From NCBI GenBank assembly GCA_020633955.1, contig JACKCP010000010.1, positions 59,002 to 123,001 of the forward strand: 64,000 nucleotides of DNA, written 5' to 3'. Each line of letters opens with the position of its first letter. The stretch's first letter is position 1. Of this stretch, positions 18,533 to 27,801 are shown one piece after another. Below the pieces are notes generated by a model. It did no database searches. It saw only the letters and a list, made by a program, of their open reading frames with translations, and was not told the DNA's origin. The position numbers and the translations under genes are program-made. This stretch comes from Desulfobacteraceae bacterium. GTDB lineage: Bacteria; Desulfobacterota; Desulfobacteria; Desulfobacterales; JACKCP01.

Positions 18533-20010
18533 TTATTTTGTTTCCGGTGACATACCGGCAAGTCTTCTGACATTTTTCTTGCGTTCTTTAATATCATACT
18601 GTGTTGTTATGGCGATCTGTTCCATAATAGGAGAGCCGCCGCCATGGTAGCTGGCATAATTCATTCCGCCAGAAAGATCTGATACTGCCATGTCAGAAAG
18701 ATACATCCAGAATTTAATCTGATCTTCAACAGATATGTCTGGATTCCTTTTTAGATATTTTTCCATGAAAGGCTTAATATCCTCGTTTACAAGGTCTTTT
18801 TTTCAAAGGGAAGGTTGAAGGTATTCCGCCTGCAATGTCACAAAGAATCTCCTGTTCGTGGAATACTGCTTCTCCTGTCAGACAGCGGCCAACGTTGCAG
18901 TAGATTGAATTTGGAATATATGATCCGGGACCGTATGGAACAGGGCCAAGGCCTGGAATATTGACTTCCGTTTTTGCAAGTTCAGAAGCTGTAAAGCCTG
19001 CAGCATATCCAAGTTCAGTTATCTGAATAATTTCAGCAAATTTATGTCTTACATGAGATGTTTTTTCTATTCCGTTCACTTCTGCCTGCAAGTGCGGCCA
19101 TACCAAGGGTAATATCCCTATTGCAGGTTTGCACCCTGAATAACTGTGGCGGTGGAACAGAGCAAATAAAAGAGCACAAAGACCGCCGTGCTGATATTCG
19201 CCGCATAGGAAAACCCTTTCCCATGGAACAAATACATTATCAAAAATAACATATGAATCTGCTGCTCCAAAATCGAATCCCCTTTTGTAATGGTCTCTTT
19301 TACGCATGTTGTGGGGATGAATTATCTGTGTAACTCCTTCATGATCGGCAGGAACTGCAAATGCCACGGCATAATCCGCCTCATTGGCTCCAAGAGAGCG
19401 TGTGGGGACAACAATGATTTCATCGGCAACAGAAGCCTGGGTTATATGAACCTTGCATCCTCTGACAATAATCCCGTCCTCTCTTTTTTTCCACAACCCT
19501 CAAATAGTGGTCAGGATCTGTGTCTGCTCTGATGGACGGCGAAGTCTTTCTCCTTTTACATCTGTCTGTGCACAGGCTGCAATCATGTCTTTTTTTCTGG
19601 AAATTATCAAGCCATTTCAGGAAGTTTTCATGATATTTAGTCTTGCCGCCGTTCATTTTATCTGCTTCATAGGAAACTGCATTTACTGCATTTACAGCGT
19701 CTGCACCCATGCAGCGGCCAATGCAGTATCCAACTCTGCGGCACAGCATTCTTGTCATATCCTGTTTGTTGTGGAGATCTTTTTTTGACTGATGAATATG
19801 GCAGAAACGGTTGATTGTTTCACCGCTAAGATGTGATTTTGCTGTGCATAAATTGGCTGATTCAGGTTCTGCTGCAGCCTTGAATGTTTCTCCCAGAACA
19901 TTGATTGTCTGGGTTAGAACTTCATGGGTTCTGTCAATCAATTCTCCTGAAAATAAAGATTTGGTCTTAATTTTTTTAAATCTTCCATGTATTGTTCTTT
20001 TTGTACGCAT
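18533..20010 (-). pseudogene. abfD: 4-hydroxybutyryl-CoA dehydratase / vinylacetyl-CoA isomerase, frameshifted
   Basis: The start ATG at 20008-20010 follows AGGAGG. The first piece contains MTRMLCRRVGYCIGRCMGAD, with the Cys pair that binds the 4Fe-4S cluster in this radical flavoenzyme family. The second (18774-19496) has the flavin-binding stretch GCKVHITQASVADEIIVVPTR, followed by FALFHRHSYSGCKPAIG. The His and Cys there are spaced exactly like the two remaining cluster ligands. The last piece, MEKYLKRNPDISVEDQIKFW to MSPETK, ends at 18533. Total length is close to the family's ~490 residues. The enzyme converts 4-hydroxybutyryl-CoA to crotonyl-CoA in GABA/succinate fermentation or 4-hydroxybutyrate cycles. 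At least four indels interrupt it. It is the first gene downstream of a sigma-54 promoter. Confidence 0.82.
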
Positions 20011-20133
20011 GTTTATCCCTCCTGATTATTAATTCATTATTGCTTTAGATTTTGTTTTTTCATCTGTTAAGTTTTGCTGAGAGCTTTTTACAGGTGAAAA
20101 GGTTTCAGCAATAATTGTATTGCTGCTATATAA

Positions 20134-20149
20134 GCTTATAAGCGTGCCA
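20134..20149 (-). promoter_or_regulatory. Candidate sigma-54 promoter for the abfD block
   Basis: On the minus strand it reads TGGCACGCTTATAAGC. The -24 half TGGCACG is perfect. The GC of the -12 half is one base too far, so the match is imperfect; an indel as elsewhere in this zone could explain that. It lies about 125 bases upstream of the dehydratase start, with an enhancer palindrome 85 bases further up. Confidence 0.5.
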
Positions 20150-20233
20150 TTTATATTTTTTACATATAAGGTGTTGTTTATATTTGTTATTTTTTATTTA
20201 TCAGCTTGTCTGTGTGAATTTTTTAAGGGTTAT

Positions 20234-20255
20234 ATATCGACCTTAGGGTCGATAT
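20234..20255. promoter_or_regulatory. Enhancer palindrome upstream of the abfD promoter
   Basis: ATATCGACC-N4-GGTCGATAT is a perfect 9-bp inverted repeat with a 4-base spacer. It lies 85 bases upstream of the candidate sigma-54 -24 element, and the next gene up encodes a sigma-54 activator. A strong case for its binding site. Confidence 0.65.
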
Positions 20256-20451
20256 GACAACTTTGCAGGCTGAATAATTTATGGTGGAAAAGGGGTTTAA
20301 GGAAAAAATAGCCTTAAGTACAAAAAACAGCTTAAAAAATAAAATGGATTATTCAATTATTTTAGTTTTTTTGAAAAATTATGATGGTGAATTTTGAAAT
20401 AATTAGCTCATGAATTTTTTTTTGTTGGCGTTTTAATTTGGCAGGGTTGAA

Positions 20452-20473
20452 ATATCGACCTGTGGCTAAAATG
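20452..20473. promoter_or_regulatory. Second, degenerate enhancer half site
   Basis: ATATCGACC at 20452-20460 repeats the left arm of the palindrome at 20234 exactly. The right arm is degenerate. Paired enhancer sites are common for sigma-54 activators. The remaining bases of 20011-20489 hold no gene. Confidence 0.5.
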
Positions 20474-20489
20474 ATCTGTTTTGTCTGCT

Positions 20490-22058
20490 TTTTTGGTGAA
20501 ATTCCAAGTTTTTTTTCATTTTTGAATAAAGGGTGGATGGGTTGACTTTGAGAATTTCAGCAGCCCTCGAAGATCCTTTTGATCTGCCATTTTTTTTTTT
20601 TCAAGAACACTTATGATGTGACTGCGTTCGGCATCTTCAAGAGACATGTCTGTCTGGGTTTCAGAAGGAACGGATAATTCAGGAGCCTGAATCTGAAGGG
20701 TTTCTCCTGTGGTGGATATCATTGCATTTTCAACAACGTTTTTCAATTCCCGGATATTGCCGGGCCAGGCATAGCCCATTAAAGCTTTTTAAATTTTTTT
20801 TCGGTATTGTTTTAATATTTCTGCCCATGACTTTACTGAAATCCATTACAAACCTTTTGACTATGTCAGGGTATATCTTCGCTGCGCTCTCTCAGTGGCG
20901 GTACCTTAATAGGGTAGACATTGAGCCTGTAATACAGGTCAGAACGGAACTTCCTTCCTGAACCATTTGAATAAGGTTTCGATTGGTGGCAGCAAGAATT
21001 CTTACATCGACTTTAATGGTTGCTGTGTCTCCAAGACGCTCAAATTCACCGTCATCAAGTACCCTAAGTAATTTGGCCTGAAGATCCAGGTGAAGCTCTC
21101 CAATTTCATCAAGAAAAATGGTAGATTTGTCAGCAATTTCAAATCTTCCTATTTTTCTTGAAATAGCCCCTGAAAAAGCTCCTTTTCATGACCGAACAGT
21201 TCACTTTCAAGAAGGTTGGCCGGAAGGGTTGCACAGTTTACTTTTAACATGGTTTTATTTTTTCTTGAACTCAGCCTGTGTACCAGCTGTGCAAGAAAGG
21301 TTTTTCCAGTGCCTGTTTCACCTAAAAAGGACTGTTGAACTGGTATTGGCAACCTGTTCGATTTTTCCAAGTACCTGTTTGATAGCCCTGCTCTGACCAA
21401 TAACTTCATCATACTGGCCCTGGCTGCTTAAGGTTTCTCTCAAATATTCGTTTTCAGCTTTTAAACGTTCTGAAAGTTCGTTTATTTTGCTGAATGCTTT
21501 TCTCAGTTTTTCGTCTGTCCGTTTTCTTTCCAGTGCGTTTGCAAACACCTGTGCAAGGAGGCGCATGTGCTGAAGACACTGCTCAGTCCAGTCTTCGTGG
21601 CGGCGATAGCATTCAAAAATAATAACTCCGATAACCGAACCGCCTACATTAAGGCTTACACCAACACAGGATTTGAGTCCCACTCTGCTTACATATTCTC
21701 TTTCCTTGTCCCATTCTTCTGGAAGGTCTCCTGGCAGGAAAGGGTGATTCACAACCCTGTCAAGTCTTAATTGTCTTGTGAGGTTTGGTGCAAGAGCATT
21801 GAGAAGAATACCTCTGTTTTCCTGCCATTTGTATGAAGTGTATCCGTGGATAATTTTCAGGGTATCGTCTTCCCCTTTAAATTCACCGAAAATACTCTGA
21901 TCAATATCAAGAAATTCAACAATGGTCTTAAGTGTGTTGTTTATTTCCTTGTCTACCTGGTTGGCAGGAAGGTTGACAAATCTTGAGGAAATCTCAAAGA
22001 GCAGCTGATCAAATCTGCTGTTTATGCTTAACTCTTTTGTGTTTTTTTTCAAATCCAA
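20490..22058 (-). pseudogene. GAF-domain sigma-54 transcriptional activator, frameshifted
   Basis: The N-terminal 240 residues (start 22058) are intact. A GAF-type sensor runs from about residue 20 to 170, with RLDRVVNHPFLPGDLPEEW and SVIGVIIFECYRRHEDW, then a coiled coil and the AAA+ entry [19 protein letters not shown]. After a frame change near 21330 come the Walker [28 protein letters not shown] and [13 protein letters not shown]-terminal Fis-like HTH near 20500 ends in KMKKLGIS in mixed frames. It resembles FhlA/NorR-type regulators. Located just upstream of the abfD block, it would activate that block in response to a small molecule. The 3' end is uncertain because of the indels. Confidence 0.78.
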
Positions 22059-22190
22059 TTTACCCTCTAAGTTTTTATCATCAATGCTTAGGTGATTATT
22101 ATTGTTATGTCAACATATCCAGATAATATTTGGTAATAATGGATTTAATAGCTTCTTAATTGGTTATTGGTGCTGGTGGTTTGAGGGTCT

Positions 22191-22220
22191 GATGCTGAAA
22201 TTAATGGTAATTTCAGCATC
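22191..22220. other. Perfect 13-bp inverted repeat
   Basis: GATGCTGAAATTA and TAATTTCAGCATC flank a 4-base loop, ten bases from the aminotransferase stop. There is no T-run on either side. It could still act as a transcript 3' end or processing hairpin. Confidence 0.5.
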
Positions 22221-22229
22221 ATGCCTGAT

Positions 22230-23483
22230 TCAGGAAAAAGTTCCGGTCATTTTATTTTCTTCACATGTAATATAATCAAGAACTTCAATAATTATGTTTC
22301 CCATGGTTTTCATATCTTCTTCTTCAAGATAAAGCGGAAGCTTTAAATCACAGGCTGCTGATAGAATTTTTTTAGTTTTTGGAAGGCTGTGGTTTTGTTC
22401 GAGATACTCCCAGTTCCAGTAACATCTTGCATTTCCTGACTCAATTCCAAATACGGAAATTTTAATATTTTCCATATTCATGAGTTTAACAAATTCTTTA
22501 ATTTGGCCTAAATCTAGATTTACAAGGTTGAACTGGGCAGAATCATATATTTTGTAAACATTTTCTTCTACTTCAGGAATTTCAATATGCTCTGATCTTG
22601 AAATTATATCAGAAAAAATTTTGAAGTTTTTGTTGTATTTTTCACCGTTAGAATCAATCAGAGGAACCTGGGCCCTTGCAACTGCTGCTGTAAGATTTGA
22701 AATCCTCTGGTTGTATGTGGGAATTTTTTTCTGAAATTTTGGAAGTTTTTCTGTATCTATAAAATGTTTTTCATAGGATTTTTCAAATGATCCTGCATAT
22801 AAAATCGCCTTTGCAATAATCTCCTCATCATTTGTTGCAAGAATTCCGCCTTCACCGGCATTTATCATTTTGTGGGACTGGAAGCTGAAGCATCCTGCTT
22901 TACCAAATGTTCCTGCAAGTTTTCCCTTGTATTTTGCTCCAAGACTGTGTGCAGCGTCTTCAATAAGGCAGATATTGTATTTTTCACAGATTTTTAAAAC
23001 TTTATCCATATCAGAAATATGGCCTCTCATGTGGGAAAGCATTAAAAATTTTGTATCTTCTGAAGCTTTTTTTTCAAGATCATCTGTATCAATTGTATAG
23101 TTTTTTTTGCATTCAACAAGAACCGGTTCACCGCCTGCATGGATGATACTGCTTGGAACAGCTGTAAATGTAAATCCTGGAACAAGAACTTTGTCACCAT
23201 GTTCTAATCCGGCACATAAAAGGGAAATAAAAATTGCACTTGAACAGGAATTTACTGCAAGTGCGTATTTTGTTCCAAGATAATCTGCAAAGTCTCTTTC
23301 AAGAAGAGATGCTTCCGACTGGGAAGGTTTGTCACATCCATACCTGAAAAGCTCCCCTGATCTTAAAATTTCCTCAGCTTTTTTAATTGCCTTTTCAGGA
23401 ACCGGATTTGGAACGGACAGGTTTTTGTTAAATCTTTTTTTGCCGCCTTGTACCACCAGAAGTCTATTTTTTTTACAATCCAT
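22230..23483 (-). CDS. DegT/DnrJ/EryC1/StrS-family PLP aminotransferase
   Basis: This 417-residue protein has the fold and motifs of sugar aminotransferases. ALAVNSCSSAIFISLL is the phosphate-binding stretch, LIEDAAHSLGAKYKG carries the Asp/His that contact PLP, and the Schiff-base lysine is K205 in FQSHKMINAGEGG. Family members transfer an amino group to a keto-sugar nucleotide for lipopolysaccharide, glycan or antibiotic sugars. AGGCGG precedes the ATG at 23481-23483. The gene stands alone with no other sugar genes near, so the substrate cannot be inferred. It is the first intact gene after the frameshifted zone. A family A repeat lies in its upstream region. Confidence 0.9.
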   Translation of the reverse strand: MDCKKNRLLVVQGGKKRFNKNLSVPNPVPEKAIKKAEEILRSGELFRYGCDKPSQSEASLLERDFADYLGTKYALAVNSCSSAIFISLLCAGLEHGDKVLVPGFTFTAVPSSIIHAGGEPVLVECKKNYTIDTDDLEKKASEDTKFLMLSHMRGHISDMDKVLKICEKYNICLIEDAAHSLGAKYKGKLAGTFGKAGCFSFQSHKMINAGEGGILATNDEEIIAKAILYAGSFEKSYEKHFIDTEKLPKFQKKIPTYNQRISNLTAAVARAQVPLIDSNGEKYNKNFKIFSDIISRSEHIEIPEVEENVYKIYDSAQFNLVNLDLGQIKEFVKLMNMENIKISVFGIESGNARCYWNWEYLEQNHSLPKTKKILSAACDLKLPLYLEEEDMKTMGNIIIEVLDYITCEENKMTGTFS

Positions 23484-23530
23484 TTAACCGCCTGTATTTA
23501 TAGTTTATTTTGATGCCGTAATCCTTGGTT

Positions 23531-23639
23531 ACAGCAGGTAAACGAAAAGCGTCTTTTCGTGAACAAAAATATTTGGATTTATAAAGGTTTTGAAGTTTTG
23601 AAATAAGATGAAAAGGCGGTTTTCGTTCAGCCGCTGTGC
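23531..23639. repeat. Family A palindromic repeat
   Basis: The left end ACAGCAGGTAAACGAAAA and the right end TTTTCGTTCAGCCGCTGT are imperfect inverted repeats enclosing about 110 bases. Inside the left end, ACGAAAAG-CGT-CTTTTCGT forms a perfect hairpin. The right end matches the termini of the element at 40523-40710. It lies in the 369-base gap 23484-23852, which otherwise holds nothing recognisable. Confidence 0.6.
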
Positions 23640-23852
23640 AAAGGATAAAAATATCCTGATTCAGTAATTTGACGTTTCAAAAAGCAGATGTTATTTTGAA
23701 TTGTTTTAATAACATAAAAAATTATTATTACAAAAAGTTTTTTTAAAAACTGCCCAAAGCTTATCAAAAAGCGGATATTTTAATAAGATTATTCTGTTTG
23801 TATTTTACTGGATATTTGTCTCTGACAATAACATGCAAATTAATGTGGATCT

Positions 23853-25037
23853 TTGACTTTAAACTCAATTAAGACTTCAATCTTTAAGGAGGAAGTTATT
23901 TCTGTTTTTGGTACAGTTCTTACAGTTTTTGTAACAATTTTGACTATATATGTTTTTTTGAGATTTGATTTTATTGTTAAACTCAAATTTCCTGAATTCA
24001 GAAAAATTATTATTATATCAGGTTTTTTTACCTGGGGATTATTCCTGATCTCAAGGATTTTCAGAAAAAATTATAATCATGAATTTTATTCAGATCTTCT
24101 TCAGATTTATGGAATGCATTTGATGGGTTCACTTATTTGTCTTTCAGTTGCTTTTTTTATTTCAGATTTTTTATCTGGCTTTGGATTTTTCTTTAAAAAA
24201 CATAAGCAAAAAATAAGAGTTATTGCCCTTTTTGCCGGAACTGTGATGATTTTAACAGCCCATGTTCAGGGTTTAAGGTTTCCTGTAATTGAAAAATCTG
24301 AAATAAAAATAAATAATCTTCCAAAAGACCTGGAAAATTTTAAAATTGCAGTTTTGTCAGATCTTCATGCAGGGGAAATGATGATAACTGCCTCATGGAT
24401 TGAAAAACTTGCATTAAAGTTAGAATCCATAGAGCCTGATCTTGTTTTAATAGCAGGAGATATATTTGAAAGAAAGGCAGATCCAGAAAAATTTATTCCA
24501 GCAATGAAAAAAATAAAAGCACCTTTTGGTGTTTATGCAGTTAGGGGCAATCATGATTCCCTGAGATTTAACAGAAATGATGTTGCAGGAAAAATTTTAA
24601 GTGAAGCTGGAATTGTTCTTTTATCCAATGAATGGGTAAAACTTGAAAACAAGATTGTATTGGCAGGAATTGATGATTTAACTGTTTCCTCAAGAAATAA
24701 AGGAGAAATGGAAGAAAATTTCAATAAAACCGTTTTGGGTCTTCCAAAAGGAATTTCAATTTTTCTTTCCCATACTCCGTGGATGGTTGAAGAGGCATCA
24801 GAAAAAGACTTTGATTTAATGTTTTCCGGACATACGCATAATGGACAGATCTGGCCTTTTAACTTGCTTGTAAAAACCAAGTATAAATATTTGTCAGGTC
24901 TTTATCAAATCAATAATATGAATCTTTATGTTTCAAGGGGAGCCGGAACCTGGGGGCCGAGGATGAGGCTTTGGAAGCCAGGGGAGATCAGCCTTATTGT
25001 TTTAAAAAATACCATAAAACAGCCTTCAGGAGTTTAA
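23853..25037 (+). CDS. Membrane-anchored metallophosphoesterase (YkuE-like)
   Basis: The N-terminal ~155 residues hold four predicted membrane helices (for example TVLTVFVTILTIYVFL and IALFAGTVMILTAHVQGL). The rest is a calcineurin-like phosphoesterase with the full metal-binding set: LSDLHAGE, IAGDIFE, RGNHD, LSHTPW and FSGHTHNGQIWP. It is 394 residues long from a TTG start at 23853; no in-frame ATG or GTG precedes it. Family members act on phospholipid or lipid-A related phosphoesters at the inner membrane. The gene stands alone. A hairpin 65 bases after the stop probably ends transcription. Confidence 0.9.
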   Translation: MTLNSIKTSIFKEEVISVFGTVLTVFVTILTIYVFLRFDFIVKLKFPEFRKIIIISGFFTWGLFLISRIFRKNYNHEFYSDLLQIYGMHLMGSLICLSVAFFISDFLSGFGFFFKKHKQKIRVIALFAGTVMILTAHVQGLRFPVIEKSEIKINNLPKDLENFKIAVLSDLHAGEMMITASWIEKLALKLESIEPDLVLIAGDIFERKADPEKFIPAMKKIKAPFGVYAVRGNHDSLRFNRNDVAGKILSEAGIVLLSNEWVKLENKIVLAGIDDLTVSSRNKGEMEENFNKTVLGLPKGISIFLSHTPWMVEEASEKDFDLMFSGHTHNGQIWPFNLLVKTKYKYLSGLYQINNMNLYVSRGAGTWGPRMRLWKPGEISLIVLKNTIKQPSGV

Positions 25038-25102
25038 TCTGTTGAAAAAATTGAGAGATTTGAATTGCGGGTAATATAAAATCCGGTTATTCTTGATCCC
25101 TG

Positions 25103-25131
25103 ACTGGCTTAAAACTGAGAAAAAAGCCAGT
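25103..25131 (+). terminator. Terminator-like hairpin after the phosphoesterase
   Basis: ACTGGCTT (25103-25110) and AAGCCAGT (25124-25131) form a perfect 8-bp stem. A T-rich stretch begins about 12 bases later, which is further than in an ideal terminator. Confidence 0.45.
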
Positions 25132-25291
25132 TTGCTGAATGATTTTTTATTTTTTAAACCGTTTTCAGGAATTAGTTTTTTTATCTCCACCCTTGTAGTT
25201 TATGGGGGAATGAGGCTCAGAAAGAATAAGCAGCCTTTATGATTAAAACTGAACAGTTACAATGCTTTTTTATTAAAGAATTTTTATTGAA

Positions 25292-26767
25292 ATGAAAAAA
25301 AAGATAACTCTGACAGATGAACAGAGAAAATTTTTCACCCTGGTAAGTGATGCTGTTGTAGCAAATCCTTTCAGTGACAAAAGAAACCGGCTCGATATGG
25401 AAATTGCAGGTTTTTTTCTAGATGGTCCCGGAGAAAATCTCATAGATAAAACCATCAAGGGAGTAATGTTTCGTATTTCAGAGCTTGAAAAACAGCAGCT
25501 TACCATTGATGATTTTGAGGGCCATGACAGATTTCTGGTTGAAACCGCCTTTTTATTCGATTTTTTTTACAGATTCAGAAAAAGTTTTGATGAGCTGATC
25601 CAGCAGCAGATTAAGGCCGGAGATACTACAATAAAAGTTCCCTTTGTCAAGTCAGCCTACAGGATGCTTGAATCAAGAGGCTTTGATAATGAATCCATTT
25701 ATCTTTATTTTGCCCTTTGTTATCAGATAAGAAGGGCATTTTATTTTATAAGGGATTCTCTTATCGGGCAGAGCCAGGTGATGAAGGAGTTTAAACGAAA
25801 GCTCTGGAACAATGTATTTACCCATGATTTAAGGCTTTATGAAAAATATCTGTATAACCGCATGGAAGATTTTTCAACCTTGATACTTGGCGAAACCGGC
25901 ACTGGAAAGGGAACCGCTGCAATAGCAATAGGCAGAAGCGGGTTTATTCCCTTTGATGAAAAAAGAAAGTGTTTTGAGGAAAGTTTTACACGTTCCTTTG
26001 TTTCTCTTAACCTCTCCCAGTTTCCTGAAACTCTTATTGAATCGGAATTGTTCGGACATAAAAAAGGATCTTTTACTGGAGCTGTTGAAAATTTTGAAGG
26101 TGTTTTTCAAAAATGCAGCAGAAACGGTGCAATATTTCTTGATGAGATAGGAGAAATCTCCGAGCCAGTTCAGATAAAGCTTCTTCAGGTTCTTCAGGAC
26201 AGAGTTTTTACTCCGGTTGGAAGTCATAAGTCTGAAAGATTTAACGGAAGAGTTATAGCTGCCACCAACAGAAATCTCAATGAAATTGAAAACGGCAGGG
26301 TTTTCAGGGATGATTTTTATTACAGGCTGTGTTCAGACATTATAAATGTTCCTCCTTTAAGGCAGAGGATAAAAGAAGATCCTGATGAACTTAACAGGCT
26401 GGTTTTTTTTACAGTGAAGCGCATTGTTGGAAAAGATTCTCCCGAATGCATTGATATGGTTTTAAACGTTATTGAAAATCAGCTGGGAAGAGATTATGAA
26501 TGGCCTGGAAATGTAAGGGAGCTTGAACAGTGTACAAGAAGTGTTTTACTGAACAGAAACTATTCAGGTAAAAGTATGGCAGGAAAGAAGGGGCTTGAAG
26601 AGCTTCTTGTTTCAGGCCTTTCAAACGGTGAAATCGGAGCTCAGGAACTCATGTCCGGGTATTGCAGGCTTTTGTATGAAAGATTTTCAACTTTTGAGGA
26701 AGTTGCAAGAAGAACCGGACTTGACAGAAGAACCGTAAAAAAATATATAAATTCCTCTCCTGAATAA
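25292..26767 (+). CDS. Sigma-54-dependent transcriptional activator with an unrecognised N-terminal domain
   Basis: Residues ~200-420 are a sigma-54 activation AAA+ domain. Walker A is GETGTGKG, the sigma-54 contact loop is GSFTGA in place of the usual GAFTGA, Walker B is FLDEIGE, followed by AATNRN and WPGNVRELEQ. The last 35 residues are an HTH (FEEVARRTGLDRRTVKKYI). The first 190 residues are neither a receiver, GAF nor PAS domain as far as I can see: they are helical, rich in Phe, Arg and Tyr, and may be a private sensor. There is no clear Shine-Dalgarno sequence. The gene lies ~1 kb upstream of the megasynthase, whose leader has a sigma-54-type promoter, so it is the obvious candidate activator. 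Confidence 0.88.
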   Translation: MKKKITLTDEQRKFFTLVSDAVVANPFSDKRNRLDMEIAGFFLDGPGENLIDKTIKGVMFRISELEKQQLTIDDFEGHDRFLVETAFLFDFFYRFRKSFDELIQQQIKAGDTTIKVPFVKSAYRMLESRGFDNESIYLYFALCYQIRRAFYFIRDSLIGQSQVMKEFKRKLWNNVFTHDLRLYEKYLYNRMEDFSTLILGETGTGKGTAAIAIGRSGFIPFDEKRKCFEESFTRSFVSLNLSQFPETLIESELFGHKKGSFTGAVENFEGVFQKCSRNGAIFLDEIGEISEPVQIKLLQVLQDRVFTPVGSHKSERFNGRVIAATNRNLNEIENGRVFRDDFYYRLCSDIINVPPLRQRIKEDPDELNRLVFFTVKRIVGKDSPECIDMVLNVIENQLGRDYEWPGNVRELEQCTRSVLLNRNYSGKSMAGKKGLEELLVSGLSNGEIGAQELMSGYCRLLYERFSTFEEVARRTGLDRRTVKKYINSSPE

Positions 26768-26780
26768 ATCCATGTTTTTC

Positions 26781-27494
26781 TCATGCATAATTTTCACAAA
26801 CAAAAGATAAAACATAATTATCTGATAAAAAAAATGATGCTTTAGATATGTTTTCCACAGGCATGCTTCTGTGATAAATTTTATTTTTGATAATTTCCAC
26901 TTTTTTAAGACTTTCGTTAAATCCTTTTTTTATATATTTGAGGTAGCTTTCCTTTATTGTCCAGAGCTTTAAAATTTCCCTGTAATTATCTGAGTAAAGG
27001 TTTTCTCTTTCTTTTTTTGAAAACCCGGCATGAAGAAGATGTCTGGTGTTTATGGTTTTAAGTTCTTCCATATCTGTTCCTGTTTTTTGCTTTTCATTTA
27101 TTGCCGCCACAGCATATCTGCCTGAATGGGAAATTGAAACATTCAGGTATGGCAGACATTTTATCCAGGGTGCACCGTTTTTTTCCTTACCGGTTTCAAT
27201 ATTAGAATATGGAATATATGGATATTTTTTTTTAACAAGCCGCTTCAGTCCTATTCTTGCACTCATCCATTCAAACTGTTTTTTAAGTGTTTTAAAATTA
27301 TTTATTGTTTCAATTTCCCTCTCAGAGAAAATTTGCTTTGGAAAATTACATGATTTTATTATTTCACCCTTTGAAAAAAAAGAGGAATGATTTAAAAAAT
27401 TTGAGCTGTACCAGCAGAAAAGCCGGTTAATATCTATTATACTGATTTCTGTTTCCAGATAAATTTTTCCTGAGAATACTTCCATGTTTTCCAA
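26781..27494 (-). CDS. 4'-phosphopantetheinyl transferase (Sfp type)
   Basis: This 237-residue protein has the three Sfp-family motifs in order: SISHSGRYAVAAI, then GTDMEEL (the usual GVDIE, with the Mg2+-binding Asp and Glu), then LWTIKESYLKYIKKG (WxxKEAxxK). The enzyme transfers phosphopantetheine from CoA to a carrier protein serine. It converges on the sigma-54 activator (13-base gap) and diverges from the megasynthase gene, whose three carrier domains are the likely substrates. Those domains carry Thr at the usual Ser position, which makes the specificity of this enzyme of special interest. Confidence 0.9.
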   Translation of the reverse strand: MENMEVFSGKIYLETEISIIDINRLFCWYSSNFLNHSSFFSKGEIIKSCNFPKQIFSEREIETINNFKTLKKQFEWMSARIGLKRLVKKKYPYIPYSNIETGKEKNGAPWIKCLPYLNVSISHSGRYAVAAINEKQKTGTDMEELKTINTRHLLHAGFSKKERENLYSDNYREILKLWTIKESYLKYIKKGFNESLKKVEIIKNKIYHRSMPVENISKASFFLSDNYVLSFVCENYA

Positions 27495-27735
27495 ATTTAC
27501 TCCCCTTGTCTAAAATTTAAGTGCTTTTCTAGCAAGGTTTGTTCCATTCCTGTAGTTTCATAAAAAGGCTTTAAAATAAGGTTTTGTTAAAGGCTGTGCT
27601 TTGCAGCTGTGTGCATAATGTGCATATTAACCATACATAGAAAGTTAGGATGTTTTTGACTGGTTTAAAAACAGATATGTGTGTTTTTTTATATTTGCTT
27701 TTAAAAACAGGTGTTTAAATAAATAAACTGAGGAT

Positions 27736-27750
27736 TGGCATAATTCTTGT
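27736..27750 (+). promoter_or_regulatory. Candidate sigma-54 promoter of the megasynthase operon
   Basis: TGGCATAATTCTTGT matches TGGCACG-N4-TTGC in most positions, with correct spacing, and has GT in place of GC at -12. It is ~50 bases before the ATG. Two direct repeats of TTTAAAAACAG, at about 27664 and 27701, lie upstream and could be activator sites. Confidence 0.6.
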
Positions 27751-27801
27751 TAAGCAGGAGCCTGAATTTGAAGAATAAACAAAAAATCAGGAGAAAGCTT
27801 A

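Noticed and set aside
25093..25242. Open frame of about 49 codons after the metallophosphoesterase, with a membrane-like stretch (ISFFISTLVVYGGM).
   Set aside because: It would start at TTG with no Shine-Dalgarno and overlaps a terminator-like hairpin; coding status is not supported.
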